In this document: in pieces, positions 36,545 to 46,367 of the stretch
Layout of the letters: every line of letters starts with the position of its first letter
How positions within the stretch are numbered: the stretch's first letter is position 1
Source of the DNA: Candidatus Thorarchaeota archaeon
GTDB lineage: Archaea; Asgardarchaeota; Thorarchaeia; Thorarchaeales; Thorarchaeaceae
Direction: 5' to 3'
DNA length: 64,000 nt
Assembly (NCBI GenBank): GCA_008080745.1
Contig: SHMX01000005.1
Location: 95,515-159,514 of the forward strand
Made by a program: the position numbers and the translations under genes
The notes under the pieces: model-generated
Database searches by the model: none
What the model was told of the DNA's origin: nothing
Seen by the model: only the letters and a program-made list of their open reading frames with translations

Positions 36545-37719
36545 TGCCTGATCAAGTAAGAGTGCTTAATTTTCTTCCTTTTGATATATTTGGAAGCATC
36601 CAGCGGAGATCTTTACAGGTCGCAAAATCAATCAAAAAGCGTTCCATTGAAACTATTTTCGTTCTTCCTATGGGGTCAAATGATTTTTCAAATATAGCTC
36701 AATCCGAGGGCTTCAAAGTCCATAAATCCAAAATATCCCGTCCAGTTATTCCGAATAACGTAAGGACTTTGCTAATTCTTTTCCGATTTCTAATTTTCTT
36801 TTTTGTGGATATATATCGCGCTTATTCAATAATTCGAAAAGAGAGTCCCGATGTGATTCATATAAATGGATTTGTAGCAATTCAAGAAGCTGTAGCAGCT
36901 TCAATTTATGAACGTCAAAAAACATTGTGGACCCTGATTGGTACTGCTTATCCGCGCTTTCTTGTGTTTTTATTTTCACCACTTATTTGCCTAGTAGGAC
37001 GAAGAACATTTGTTTCAGATAAGTTACGGGGTTTCTATTTTTCGTATCCCTCTGATCCTATTATTTTCGAACCATTAGACCCAATTTTTCTTAGAGCATG
37101 CCATTTTGAGAAATATTCAAAAGCTCTTTATTTTAGAACGAATCATGATTTAAAACGTCCTTTATTTTGTACAGTTGGCTCAATTAACCCAGCAAAAGGT
37201 CTTGAATATCTTTTAGAAGCCTTTGCTTTATTTATTGCCACCAAGGAAGCTACTTTGTTAATTGTTGGGTCGGTACCTGATAACCAGACCTCTTATTATA
37301 ATAAAATTGTTTCACTACTTGAACGATTAGGCATTCAGGACCATGTTCATTTCACAGGTTTCATACCTCATAAACAGATTCCTTCATTATTGAAAGAAGT
37401 TGATATTTTCGTTATGGCATCAGTGAGTGAAGGTACTCCCGTATGTATTATCGAAGCTATGGCAATGGGTCTACCCATTATTGCTACAGATGTTGGAGGG
37501 ATTGGTGATTTAATCATAAATGATTATTGCGGCAGTTTAGTCCCCTCCAAGAATTATTTTGCACTGTTCGAGTCTATGATATCCCTATGGGAAAATAAAC
37601 AAAAAATGGATGACTATTCAAAACGGGCAAGATCCCATGTTCTAGACAAATGCGATATTAGTAATTGTATTGCAGGATATGAGCATATATATAGACTCAT
37701 TACAAAATGTGATGCTTAA
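36544..37719 (+). CDS. Glycosyltransferase family 4
   Basis: This 391-residue GT-B enzyme has the C-terminal blocks RPLFCTVGSINPAKGLEYLL, VHFTGFIPHKQIPSLL and FVMASVSEGTPVCIIEAMAMG, with an intact E-x7-E. The acceptor domain has VLNFLPFDIFGSIQRRSLQV at the start and DVIHINGFVAIQEA. ATG 36544 is six bases after GGTGGTG and overlaps the previous stop as TAATG, so translation is coupled to the pyruvyl transferase gene. That suggests both act on the same glycan. Substrates are unknown. Confidence 0.86.
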   Translation: MPDQVRVLNFLPFDIFGSIQRRSLQVAKSIKKRSIETIFVLPMGSNDFSNIAQSEGFKVHKSKISRPVIPNNVRTLLILFRFLIFFFVDIYRAYSIIRKESPDVIHINGFVAIQEAVAASIYERQKTLWTLIGTAYPRFLVFLFSPLICLVGRRTFVSDKLRGFYFSYPSDPIIFEPLDPIFLRACHFEKYSKALYFRTNHDLKRPLFCTVGSINPAKGLEYLLEAFALFIATKEATLLIVGSVPDNQTSYYNKIVSLLERLGIQDHVHFTGFIPHKQIPSLLKEVDIFVMASVSEGTPVCIIEAMAMGLPIIATDVGGIGDLIINDYCGSLVPSKNYFALFESMISLWENKQKMDDYSKRARSHVLDKCDISNCIAGYEHIYRLITKCDA

Positions 37720-37757
37720 CTAAGAATTACCTGAATCACAAATAGGTTAATGAAGAA

Positions 37758-37770
37758 GTTATTTTTAATC
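37758..37770 (+). promoter_or_regulatory. Possible TATA box of the GT4 gene at 37801
   Basis: GTTATTTTTAATC lies about 35-40 bases before ATG 37801. An archaeal TATA element here would start transcription near 37790, close to or within the GAGGAG site at 37787-37792, so the leader would be very short. Confidence 0.3.
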
Positions 37771-37800
37771 CTCTATTAACGTGAATGAGGAGTATTTAGA

Positions 37801-38925
37801 ATGAAGATTAAGTCCTGTCTGATAACTCTTGGTGCTGGCAGCACACCTTTACGAACTTTCTTGAAGATTCTTACTAATATCTCTGAAGAAGTATATATTG
37901 TTCATTCTCAAATTGATTCGAGTGAACTATCTTCCTTTTCAAATATACATTCGTATGCTATTGGTTATTCTTCTTCTTCATTAATGATTCTAAGAATATA
38001 CTATTATTTTATATTACAATTAAAATTTCTAAAGATAATATTATCTATTAGACGACAAATAAATATTTTTATTTTTTTTATAGGTGGTGAAGGATTAATC
38101 CTTCCCTCGTTTTTTCTTAGAATATTAGGATGCAGAACGGTTTTGATGCCTGGTGGTTGGGCTCATCAAGTAATGCAATCAACAAAAGATAATCTAAGAA
38201 TTCCATTTGAATTTCTTATGCAGCTCAATATTAGATTGGTTGATAATTTGCTGCTATATTCAGAATCTTTGTATAGTAATCAGGTCCGTTTTTCACTTAG
38301 TAATAAGGTTATTTTCGTAAGAAGGCATTATGTTGATTTTGAGAAATTCAGAAAGATCCTATCTATTTCTGATCGCGATTGGATTGTTGGATATATTGGA
38401 CGTCTAAGTCATGAGAAAGGAATCATGAAGTTAATGGAGTCCTTCTTGATTGCGAAAACTCTGATGCCTACACTGAGATTATACATGATTGGTGAAGGAA
38501 GACTCAGAAAATTGGTGGAAAAAACAGCTGCACAAAATGCATCATCTATTCGATATTTTGGTTCTGTTCCCCATGACTTGGTACCAGAATACCTGAATAA
38601 AATGAAGATTCTTTTATTGCCATCAACTTCGGAAGGCTTGCCCAATATAATGCTTGAAGCAATGGCATGCGGTACTCCAGTATTTGCAAACCCTGTTGGT
38701 GCAATACCGGATGTGATTACCCATAAAATCACAGGTATTCTGCTATCTTCCAATATTCCCAAGGATATTGCTCATCAATTAGTATCGATAGTTCAGAATG
38801 AGGAGAAACTAGAGCAGATAAGCAATAATGCCTATGAAAAAGCACATCAATTTTTCTCTTACGAGCAAGTTTTAAATGAATGGGCCAAGTTGATTTTTAG
38901 ATTGGCACAAAAAGGCACCTCATGA
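37801..38925 (+). CDS. Glycosyltransferase family 4
   Basis: The 374-residue GT-B protein has TVLMPGGWAHQVMQ in the acceptor half and, in the donor half, WIVGYIGRLSHEKGIMKLM, LRLYMIGEGRLRK and LLLPSTSEGLPNIMLEAMACG with an intact E-x7-E. The N-terminal segment at about 60-110 is unusually hydrophobic for the family (IYYYFILQLKFLKIILSI, then IFIFFIGGEGLILPSFF), which may hold it on the membrane. GAGGAG at good spacing precedes ATG 37801. A GT-C gene follows 41 bases later. The sugar is unknown. Confidence 0.86.
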   Translation: MKIKSCLITLGAGSTPLRTFLKILTNISEEVYIVHSQIDSSELSSFSNIHSYAIGYSSSSLMILRIYYYFILQLKFLKIILSIRRQINIFIFFIGGEGLILPSFFLRILGCRTVLMPGGWAHQVMQSTKDNLRIPFEFLMQLNIRLVDNLLLYSESLYSNQVRFSLSNKVIFVRRHYVDFEKFRKILSISDRDWIVGYIGRLSHEKGIMKLMESFLIAKTLMPTLRLYMIGEGRLRKLVEKTAAQNASSIRYFGSVPHDLVPEYLNKMKILLLPSTSEGLPNIMLEAMACGTPVFANPVGAIPDVITHKITGILLSSNIPKDIAHQLVSIVQNEEKLEQISNNAYEKAHQFFSYEQVLNEWAKLIFRLAQKGTS

Positions 38926-38966
38926 ACCGTTGCTCTTAGAAATGGTATTTAGGAGATGATACAATA

Positions 38967-40685
38967 TTGACTCCAGATATGACTCATAAAAATACAAGAA
39001 TTATACCCTACGAGTTATTGGTATCCCTAATTGCATTAATATGTTTCATTATTTTCTTTCGTTCTTTCTTTCAAGAATTTAGCTTGGGTAACCCTGTTGA
39101 TGAGGGTCATATCATAAAACTATCAATAATTCTTGGACTAATTTTTACATTTGGTATTTTTTGGAATCTATACTCTTTCTCTGATAGAAGTAAACTTGTG
39201 GTTTCGTTGATCATATTTACTTTAGTTTATTCTTTTTTTTCATATATTTTTGGTCCAATTATTTCAGATGATGCATACATTTCTTTTGAATATAGTCGCA
39301 ATCTCTTCTTATCAGGTGAGTTATACTTTTCCAAAATATCTGGTAGTACTGAAGGTTACAGCAATCTACTCTGGGTTTTAATCGGCTCTTTGGCTGCAAT
39401 ATACTATTATGATATTACACCTGTTATGGTTTTCTTTGGGTTTTTTTCTGGACTGGCCTGTATCCTTATTCTGTATTATCTCCTTAAGACACGAACTCAA
39501 AATTCCGTACTATCCTTCATATCTGCTTTCTATCTGGCTTCTATCCCCTTTTTTTCATACTGGGCCACCTCCGGCCTAGAAACTGGTTTACATTCGTTGG
39601 TTCTTCTGGTTTCTATAAGCTTATCCAGTTCCAAACCAGAAATGGATAGAAGTAAAATGGTTTTGTTTTGGGTTTTTCTTGGGTTACTTGTTCTATCTCG
39701 TTTTGAAGGGATAATATTAGCTGGCATAGTTCTTCTAATACGCATAATCGAATCTAGAACCCTATTATTTTTTGAATTTGACAAATCCAAAATTTGGAGA
39801 AACATCCTCAAAGAACGATTTTACATTTTCTTCTTCTTGTCATTTTGTATTTTCTACAATTTATGGAGATTAGTGTATTTTGGAAACATTGTTTCACCCC
39901 CCTTTTTATCGAAAAAAACAGGTTTAGTCGTGCCTTCCTATCTTTTTGGTTTCCTATCCCAATATATTCTATTTCTTCTTCCTATTCTTTTTTATATTCT
40001 TTTAAGAAAAAGAAATGTTTCTATTAATACTGAGAGCTTGGATAATTTAGTAGTTACTTTACTACTTATTTTGTCAGCTTATTCATTTACATCTGATTGG
40101 ATGAATGGATATAGATTGCTAATTCCCCTATTACCTCTAATATTGTACACATCTTTTTGGATATTATCTTATTTATTACCTCATGAGTTCATCTTGTCCT
40201 TCAACTTCCATAGAGAAACTGCTATCAGTCGTATGAAATCAATAATAATTATTATACTCATTTGCCTCACTACAATCCACTCTCAGCAGTATCAATTTAT
40301 CCAGTATGATTCGGATTTAGATATAGGTGAACAAATGTTTTCAAAAGAGCTGATGAATCTTGCATTATTATATCGGTCAACATATGAGAACAAATCCACT
40401 ATTGCACTCTATGATGTAGGAGCTTTTGCATACTATACTGATTTTGAAATAATTGATTTAGGAGGGCTAAATGATTATCAAATTGCATGGTATATTAGAA
40501 ACAATGAATATGGCAGCGCCGCATTATATGTACTAAATAAGAAACCTGATTTAATTCGCTTGAATGATATCCATCCAATTGAACGTGAATTGTTTTTGTT
40601 ACTACAGGGTAATCCTGATTATATCCCAAGTGAAATTGAGAGTGGTCTTTATGTGCGAATTGAAAATTCATCTTCTATAATTTAA
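38967..40685 (+). CDS. GT-C-like membrane glycosyltransferase with DDAYISFEYSRN loop
   Basis: This 572-residue protein has about 11-13 spans. The first outer loop, IISDDAYISFEYSRNLF (D101, D102), followed by GSTEGYSNLLWVLIG, is a well-known pattern in GT-C enzymes related to the mycobacterial arabinosyl/mannosyl transferases and many surface-glycan loci; the paired Asp is the likely catalytic site. ATSGLETGLHSLVLLV is also typical. TTG 38967 sits six bases after the extended site GGAGATGAT, a strong case for this start. A flippase follows 18 bases after the stop. It probably adds a sugar from a polyprenyl-phosphate donor at the outer face. Confidence 0.8.
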   Translation: MTPDMTHKNTRIIPYELLVSLIALICFIIFFRSFFQEFSLGNPVDEGHIIKLSIILGLIFTFGIFWNLYSFSDRSKLVVSLIIFTLVYSFFSYIFGPIISDDAYISFEYSRNLFLSGELYFSKISGSTEGYSNLLWVLIGSLAAIYYYDITPVMVFFGFFSGLACILILYYLLKTRTQNSVLSFISAFYLASIPFFSYWATSGLETGLHSLVLLVSISLSSSKPEMDRSKMVLFWVFLGLLVLSRFEGIILAGIVLLIRIIESRTLLFFEFDKSKIWRNILKERFYIFFFLSFCIFYNLWRLVYFGNIVSPPFLSKKTGLVVPSYLFGFLSQYILFLLPILFYILLRKRNVSINTESLDNLVVTLLLILSAYSFTSDWMNGYRLLIPLLPLILYTSFWILSYLLPHEFILSFNFHRETAISRMKSIIIIILICLTTIHSQQYQFIQYDSDLDIGEQMFSKELMNLALLYRSTYENKSTIALYDVGAFAYYTDFEIIDLGGLNDYQIAWYIRNNEYGSAALYVLNKKPDLIRLNDIHPIERELFLLLQGNPDYIPSEIESGLYVRIENSSSII

Positions 40686-40703
40686 TAAGGGTGCATCATT
40701 AGT

Positions 40704-42209
40704 ATGTCTGAATTTTCAAAAGTTTCAGAAGACACCGCTGGAAGAAATAGTCTCTATCTATTCGCTAGTTATGCTTTTTCTCAAGCGCTAGGCTTTATCT
40801 TCTGGATTTTGGTATCACAAATCTCTAATAGCAATGTCCTGGGGGATGCTTCAGCAGCAACCACGTTATCTGCATCTATTATTGGAATAACCGCATTAGG
40901 GATACCCACTGGATCCAAGAGATTGGTAGGAATCTCTCTTGGAGAAAACGATTTATCATCCGTGAGAGTAATTCTGAAAAAATCTCTTTTATTAGTGTTC
41001 GTTTCTACATTGGTTGTTAGTTTCAGTTTAGTGCTTATGGTTTATTATTTTCCTATTTTACTTAATCTATCCTTTCCTTTGATTTTGATTTCATCTATTA
41101 CCGCTATTTTTGCGGTTGTTGTATCATTATTAAAGGGTGTTTTCGTTGCGAGTCTAAGAACAGGTTCTGTACTTGTAACAGAAACAATAGGCACAACGTT
41201 CAAAATCTTGCTTGGAACCGTTTTTCTTATTTATGGATTGGAGGCAATTGGAGCAACTTTGGGTCACTTGGTTGGCTTCATTTCAATGTTTATTCTTTTT
41301 ATGGTCCTCTCAAGAAGACTGTTTTCAAAAGAAGATACCACCCAATCAGATATTTCAAATCATGATATAGTCGAAGCCAGTCTACCGTCTTGGATTCCCA
41401 ATATTTTGGCTGTTTTAGGTACGCAATTAGGAATTATTGTAGTTATTGGCTTCAATGGATCTTTAGAATCTGGTTTATATTTTGTTGCATTCTCCCTTTT
41501 TTCATTTATCGCAATGGTTCCAAAAGCAATAGCAACTGTTGCTTTTCCGGTCATGAGCGGCATGAAGAGTGGAAAAGAATTTGCCACAGAAAAAATCATG
41601 AAAATGTCAATAATTATTGCTATGCCTCTTTCTCTCGTTCTTTTTAAACACCCCACTCTTTTATTAATTCTCTTTGGTAGTGATTTTCTAAATGCAAATC
41701 TAATGCTTCAAATTCTGCTAATTGGAATTGCGCCCATATCAATTTCTCAGGGGATAATTGCATATGTTTATGCCCAAGGTAGATATAGAATGGTGCTAGT
41801 TTTGGGTATTCTTGAAAATATTCCCCGCACCATTTTGTATTTTCTTCTTGTTCCTCTTATTGGTGGAATTGGTGCCTCTTTATCGTATTTGATAGGTTCT
41901 CTCATTCTTTTGTTTGGGTCAATTTTTTCATCTTCGAAAGCAAATTTGAAAATTAATTGGGATGTGATACTATTAATTATTGTCATACCCTTTTCGCTTT
42001 TTATATTGTTTTATTTCATCTCGCTACCATTGCTGATAGATATTACCTTGTTTTTAGCAATTTGTTTTATAGTGTACTCCAGATTAAAATTACTGACTAG
42101 ATATGATCTAACGGTTTTTATCCAGATTATTTTGCCGAAGAAATATGTAACTATTTTCTTAGAACGCTTCAAACCAATTATTGACGTTCTCTTTGGCAAT
42201 TCTGATTAG
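40704..42209 (+). CDS. Polysaccharide flippase, MOP superfamily (Wzx-like)
   Basis: The 501-residue protein has about 14 spans. The first block, RNSLYLFASYAFSQALGFIFWILVSQ, split over a loop, and then ALGIPTGSKRLVGISLGE show the MOP/RfbX family. Later blocks are GAIGATLGHLVGFIS-like and SLPSWIPNILAVLGTQLG. It should flip the glycan made by the upstream GT4 and pyruvyl transferase genes. It is the end of the plus-strand operon; its stop is only two bases from the stop of the convergent GT-C gene. Confidence 0.87.
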   Translation: MSEFSKVSEDTAGRNSLYLFASYAFSQALGFIFWILVSQISNSNVLGDASAATTLSASIIGITALGIPTGSKRLVGISLGENDLSSVRVILKKSLLLVFVSTLVVSFSLVLMVYYFPILLNLSFPLILISSITAIFAVVVSLLKGVFVASLRTGSVLVTETIGTTFKILLGTVFLIYGLEAIGATLGHLVGFISMFILFMVLSRRLFSKEDTTQSDISNHDIVEASLPSWIPNILAVLGTQLGIIVVIGFNGSLESGLYFVAFSLFSFIAMVPKAIATVAFPVMSGMKSGKEFATEKIMKMSIIIAMPLSLVLFKHPTLLLILFGSDFLNANLMLQILLIGIAPISISQGIIAYVYAQGRYRMVLVLGILENIPRTILYFLLVPLIGGIGASLSYLIGSLILLFGSIFSSSKANLKINWDVILLIIVIPFSLFILFYFISLPLLIDITLFLAICFIVYSRLKLLTRYDLTVFIQIILPKKYVTIFLERFKPIIDVLFGNSD

Positions 42210-42211
42210 TT

Positions 42212-44056
42212 TCAATATAATTGGAATAATGCCATATTATTTGTTCTAATACACAAAATACCGTTATCTATCACAGAGGCGAGTAATTTACTGCTAGATA
42301 TCAAATTTCCTTGTAGATAAACCTGATTACAAAACTGGTTATTCTCTATTTCTACGACTATGTAACGGAGTCCTATTTGTATTGATTGATTGTATTGAGA
42401 TTCATTAGACAGATCCAAATCAACTAAAGTAGACCAATAATCCCATTCTGGATTATATCCTTCAAATTCAAAGAATTTTCCTGTACGAAAAATTGAAAAT
42501 AAATTGAACTTAGTTTTATTATGTATTGATTCAGGAGTTGTCCAGCCATAATATAGTGTTGAATCGAAATTAAAAGAAATTATTGTTCTAAAACCAAATG
42601 CTTCCAATCTTCTTCCTATGCGATGTGAATAAACAAAAACTATTTCTTCATTGTAGTTTGTTTTCAAGAAATCTATTATGACCTGCTCATCTTCACTCAA
42701 ATACATTGAATCCGTTGCAACAAATGAGTCAATAAAACCGCAGCTAGTAAGAGCGAAAATGATTAGTAATACATATTTGAATCCAGTGTTATCGAATGAG
42801 GATATTATGTTATATTTGAACTCATTGTTTTTGATAAAATAGAATACAAACAATGAAATCGTGAGAGAGAACGGTATCAAAATCCAAAATGACAGCGTGA
42901 TTACGAGAATTATTAATTGATAGATCATAAAATTTACTGCCAAAATCGTTAATGCGATTTCAATATCACTTGTAAAAATAGCTGTTATTATGTAGTATAC
43001 CAAAATTGGCCATAGGACCAAGTAAAAATATGGTCCTTGTATAAAGCCAAGTGAGATAAAAACTAAAATTCCAATATGAAATATCGATTTAGTACTAATT
43101 GGATATACTTTTTTATAGATTCCAGTATAAATTAGTATAATCAAACAACCTATTTCTATAAAATGGTATTTTCCTAATACAATAATCAAATCTATAATAT
43201 TTGCATTTTCCATGTTTATCATTGTTTGTCCTAAAAATCTACCAGGAAGAAAAATTAGGCCTAATACCAGCGAAGAAAATGACACTGCAATCAGGAGCAA
43301 GATATTGAATAGGGTTATTACATGTTTATTCTGGTTTTCTCCGATTAAACTCATTATATTAAATGTCGAGTAGAGTTTACATTTCTTTACTATATTTCTA
43401 ATAATGTTTGTCAATTTATTTTTGAAATGGAAGATAAATAAGCCGATTGGGTAAATGAGGAGGAATATTACTACCTGATGAGTTAGTAATAATATTGTGT
43501 ATGAAATAATCGTTTTAGTGAAGTTAGATATATTTGGGGTGTTGGAGAATTTTAGCAATGTTAGAAGAAAAAATGGTGCAACTGCTAATAGGGCGGCTCT
43601 TGGATGAATTGTACTATATGAAACTTCAAGCAAGGGTGCACCTAATGAATAAAAACCTGCATAGATATACGATTTAGCACCTCCCACAAAAAGAAAATTT
43701 CCTAATTTAAAAGCACCATAAAATGAAACCAAACCAAGTAAAATAGAAAGAATGAAGACGCTTACTTCCAAACCGAAATTCATTTTTTGAAATATGCTAA
43801 TCAATATCGGAATCCCAGCAGGATACGTGTTAAAGGGATATAGGCCGAATATAGCAAAAGGTGATAAAAATAAATTTTCTAAAAATCCGTTTCCGATTAT
43901 CATTCCCTGGGTATATACAAGAAATGCATCATCACCTAATAGTCTTGGTACTCTGGGTATCCTTACAATAATATTGAGAATGATACAAAAAAGAAATAAA
44001 ACCTTTTCTTCTTTGCTTGATTCGATGTTTTCAGATTTTCTAAGAAGCTTAGACAT
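42212..44056 (-). CDS. GT-C-like membrane glycosyltransferase
   Basis: The 614-residue protein has about 12 spans. The first outer loop RLLGDDAFLVYTQGMIIGNG (D42, D43) is followed by FGLYPFNTYPAGIPILI; this Asp pair in an early loop marks a GT-C active site. YSTIHPRAALLAVAPFFLL is in the membrane domain. A soluble tail from about residue 440 has EDEQVIIDFLKTNYNEEIVFVYSHR, similar in plan to the tail of the protein at 26565. ATG 44056 follows ACGTGAAATAAAA. Third GT-C/flippase neighbourhood. The exact donor and acceptor are unknown. Confidence 0.72.
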   Translation of the reverse strand: MSKLLRKSENIESSKEEKVLFLFCIILNIIVRIPRVPRLLGDDAFLVYTQGMIIGNGFLENLFLSPFAIFGLYPFNTYPAGIPILISIFQKMNFGLEVSVFILSILLGLVSFYGAFKLGNFLFVGGAKSYIYAGFYSLGAPLLEVSYSTIHPRAALLAVAPFFLLTLLKFSNTPNISNFTKTIISYTILLLTHQVVIFLLIYPIGLFIFHFKNKLTNIIRNIVKKCKLYSTFNIMSLIGENQNKHVITLFNILLLIAVSFSSLVLGLIFLPGRFLGQTMINMENANIIDLIIVLGKYHFIEIGCLIILIYTGIYKKVYPISTKSIFHIGILVFISLGFIQGPYFYLVLWPILVYYIITAIFTSDIEIALTILAVNFMIYQLIILVITLSFWILIPFSLTISLFVFYFIKNNEFKYNIISSFDNTGFKYVLLIIFALTSCGFIDSFVATDSMYLSEDEQVIIDFLKTNYNEEIVFVYSHRIGRRLEAFGFRTIISFNFDSTLYYGWTTPESIHNKTKFNLFSIFRTGKFFEFEGYNPEWDYWSTLVDLDLSNESQYNQSIQIGLRYIVVEIENNQFCNQVYLQGNLISSSKLLASVIDNGILCIRTNNMALFQLY

Positions 44057-44118
44057 TTTTATTTCACGTTACCAATTATCTCAAATTGATTATTTTATTC
44101 CAATTTTTAACAATATGA

Positions 44119-45330
44119 TTAATTCTTATTAGCCATTTGCATTAAGAAATCTCTCATTTCCATTCCTATACTTTCAATACTCAATTTTTTTTCTACATAT
44201 TCCCTTCCTTTACAACCCAGGAATGTTGATTTTTGTGGATTTTCCTTTAGTTCAATTATTGAATCGGCTAATTGTCTGAAGTCGCCTGGTTTAATCACAA
44301 TTCCAGAATGACTTTCAGTAACGTATGCTCCTGGTTGTCCGCTTGAACAACAAAGAATTGGTTTTCCCATAGCTTGATACTCATAAAGCTTCGATGATAT
44401 TCCCTTTTCTATAGACCCAACTCCACAAAGGGGTAAAAGGACCACGTCCGCTTCATTTATGATTCGTGCTACTTCATCACGACTCACTATTTTTTCCCGT
44501 ACCTCAATGTTATTTGATTCTACTTGGCTTTCTAATTTTCTTAGCAAATCAATCATTTCTCCCCCTCCTTGTATTAGGAATCTAATATCTTTATATTCCG
44601 CCAATAATTCGGCCGCTCGAAATATCTGCTCAAAATTATAAGTTGGAGAGAACGCACCAATATAAAGGACTGTAAAAAAGTTGGATCTCTTAGATATTTT
44701 TTGGGGTTTAAACCGCTCAATATCTACTCCTGCCTTGATTACTTTAATCTTTCCAGAATTTACACCATACTTTCTTATTATCGTCTTTTTATAGGCTGGA
44801 CTAATGGGTGTAATCCCATCAGCTGTCTTATATGAAAATGCTGCCAAATATCCACCAATTCGCCCCATTATTGATTTCTTTCTCACACCCAAGTCAAAGA
44901 GAACTTCTGGCCATAGATCATCGACATTTTGTATCAATGAACAATCATAAACAAACCGATATATTAATCCTGCAAAGATTCCAATCACGTTGGGATTTGC
45001 TGTCCAAATCACATCAGCTTTTCGGATGTAGGGAATTGCAAGAAGTGAGGAGATAATAAAAGAAAAGAATAGAATGATTCTTCGCAAAAAACCATCAGAT
45101 TTTATTGGGGGCACAAAAGTACGAATTGTTTTTATTTTTCCTTGAAGTTCAACAAGGAATGGCTTTTTCAAATATTTACTGGGAATTTTACCATCTGGAT
45201 AATGTGGTGTAGCACATACTACTGTAACATCTACACCCGAGCTGATAAGGCCCCTTGCCACATTGTAAGCTCTAGTAGCCCCTCCTCCCATATCGGGGGG
45301 AAAGTATTGTGAGATAATTATGACCCTCAT
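44119..45330 (-). CDS. Glycosyltransferase family 4, WbuB-like
   Basis: The 403-residue protein starts MRVIIISQYFPPDMGGGATR and has TVVCATPHYPDG, VIWTANPNVIGIFAG, NVDDLWPEVLFDLG and GVDIERFKPQK. The late motif GISSKLYEYQAMGKPILCC is the WbuB/WcaI-type variant of the GT4 donor site. WbuB-like enzymes transfer amino sugars such as N-acetylfucosamine to O-antigen units, so an amino sugar donor is plausible and would fit the aminotransferase and formyltransferase genes. AGGTTAATATA precedes ATG 45330. It lies 62 bases upstream of a GT-C gene on the same strand. Confidence 0.87.
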   Translation of the reverse strand: MRVIIISQYFPPDMGGGATRAYNVARGLISSGVDVTVVCATPHYPDGKIPSKYLKKPFLVELQGKIKTIRTFVPPIKSDGFLRRIILFFSFIISSLLAIPYIRKADVIWTANPNVIGIFAGLIYRFVYDCSLIQNVDDLWPEVLFDLGVRKKSIMGRIGGYLAAFSYKTADGITPISPAYKKTIIRKYGVNSGKIKVIKAGVDIERFKPQKISKRSNFFTVLYIGAFSPTYNFEQIFRAAELLAEYKDIRFLIQGGGEMIDLLRKLESQVESNNIEVREKIVSRDEVARIINEADVVLLPLCGVGSIEKGISSKLYEYQAMGKPILCCSSGQPGAYVTESHSGIVIKPGDFRQLADSIIELKENPQKSTFLGCKGREYVEKKLSIESIGMEMRDFLMQMANKN

Positions 45331-45581
45331 TATATTAACCTTTTTTCATTGACATATTGATTTGGCCGTAGATTGTTAGTGTATCATAAGTGTTTCTCTA
45401 ATCGTTTTCTTCCAGCTAGTTCTATTTGTGCAATGAGATTATCTAATTGAGAGTCTTTTTATTCTGGTTAGTTTTATATGTACCAATATTATCTCTAAAC
45501 CAAAATGGTTATACAATCAAGTGTTCACACTATCATCAAGTCATTTATTAAAAAAGAGGATAAACTTCGAGGGGAAAAAGT

Positions 45582-46367
45582 ATGAGAATTTTTCTAATTA
45601 CAGCTGCTGAGCCATTTTATATCCCACATTTCCTGAAAGGATTTCTTGAAAAGTATCAGGGTGAATTAGTTGGTGTTGCCTTAATCCCTCCACATCCAAG
45701 GAAGATGTCCTTCTTTAGATACATCAAAAATCACTACAATCTTTATGGACTCAAAGATTTCATTCGAATGGGTTTTCGTTATTTCAAGAAAAAATATGTT
45801 CATAAAGTTATGAGATCTATAGGATTTAATCGCCCTCTTGATGCAGAACATCTACTCAAAAAACATGGTTGTCCCATACATAGGCCTAAAAATGTCAATA
45901 GCAGCAAATTTAGAGAAACATTGAAAGACTATGATTTGGATCTCATCGTTTCAGTAGCTTCGAGTCAAATATTTAAAACGAAATTATTGAATCTACCAAA
46001 AATTGGTTGTATAAACATGCATGGTTCATTATTACCCAAACATAAGGGTATTAACCCAAGCTTTTGGGCTTTACTTGAGGGCGATCGTGAAACAGGTATC
46101 TCTGTACATTTTATGGACGAAAGCATTGATACTGGAAAAGTCCTCAAACAGCAAAAGGTTCCTATATTAGAGAATGAAACATTGGATAGTCTTTCAAAGA
46201 AAATTGCAAATTTGGGAGTAGATGTACTCATAGAAGCTCTTAATCTAATAGAAAGTGGTATTGCAGATAAAAAGGCATTTTACCCAACAGGTGAGGGATC
46301 GTATCACTCATTTCCAACCAAATCTGAAGGAAAAGAATTTCGCAAGAAGGGGAAGAAATTTCTTTGA
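45582..46367 (+). CDS. Sugar N-formyltransferase-like protein
   Basis: The 261-residue protein has the formyltransferase core of methionyl-tRNA and ArnA/WbkC-type enzymes. The catalytic triad is visible as N145 and H147 in GCINMHGSLLPKHKG and D183 in DESIDTGKVL. It lacks the long C-terminal domain of tRNA formyltransferases, and its context is sugar genes. These point to N-formylation of an amino sugar using formyl-tetrahydrofolate or a related carrier. ATG 45582 follows GAGGGGAAAAAG. It overlaps the NodB deacetylase gene by four bases, and the two may act in order on the same sugar. An archaeal folate-type formyl donor remains to be shown. Confidence 0.8.
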   Translation: MRIFLITAAEPFYIPHFLKGFLEKYQGELVGVALIPPHPRKMSFFRYIKNHYNLYGLKDFIRMGFRYFKKKYVHKVMRSIGFNRPLDAEHLLKKHGCPIHRPKNVNSSKFRETLKDYDLDLIVSVASSQIFKTKLLNLPKIGCINMHGSLLPKHKGINPSFWALLEGDRETGISVHFMDESIDTGKVLKQQKVPILENETLDSLSKKIANLGVDVLIEALNLIESGIADKKAFYPTGEGSYHSFPTKSEGKEFRKKGKKFL

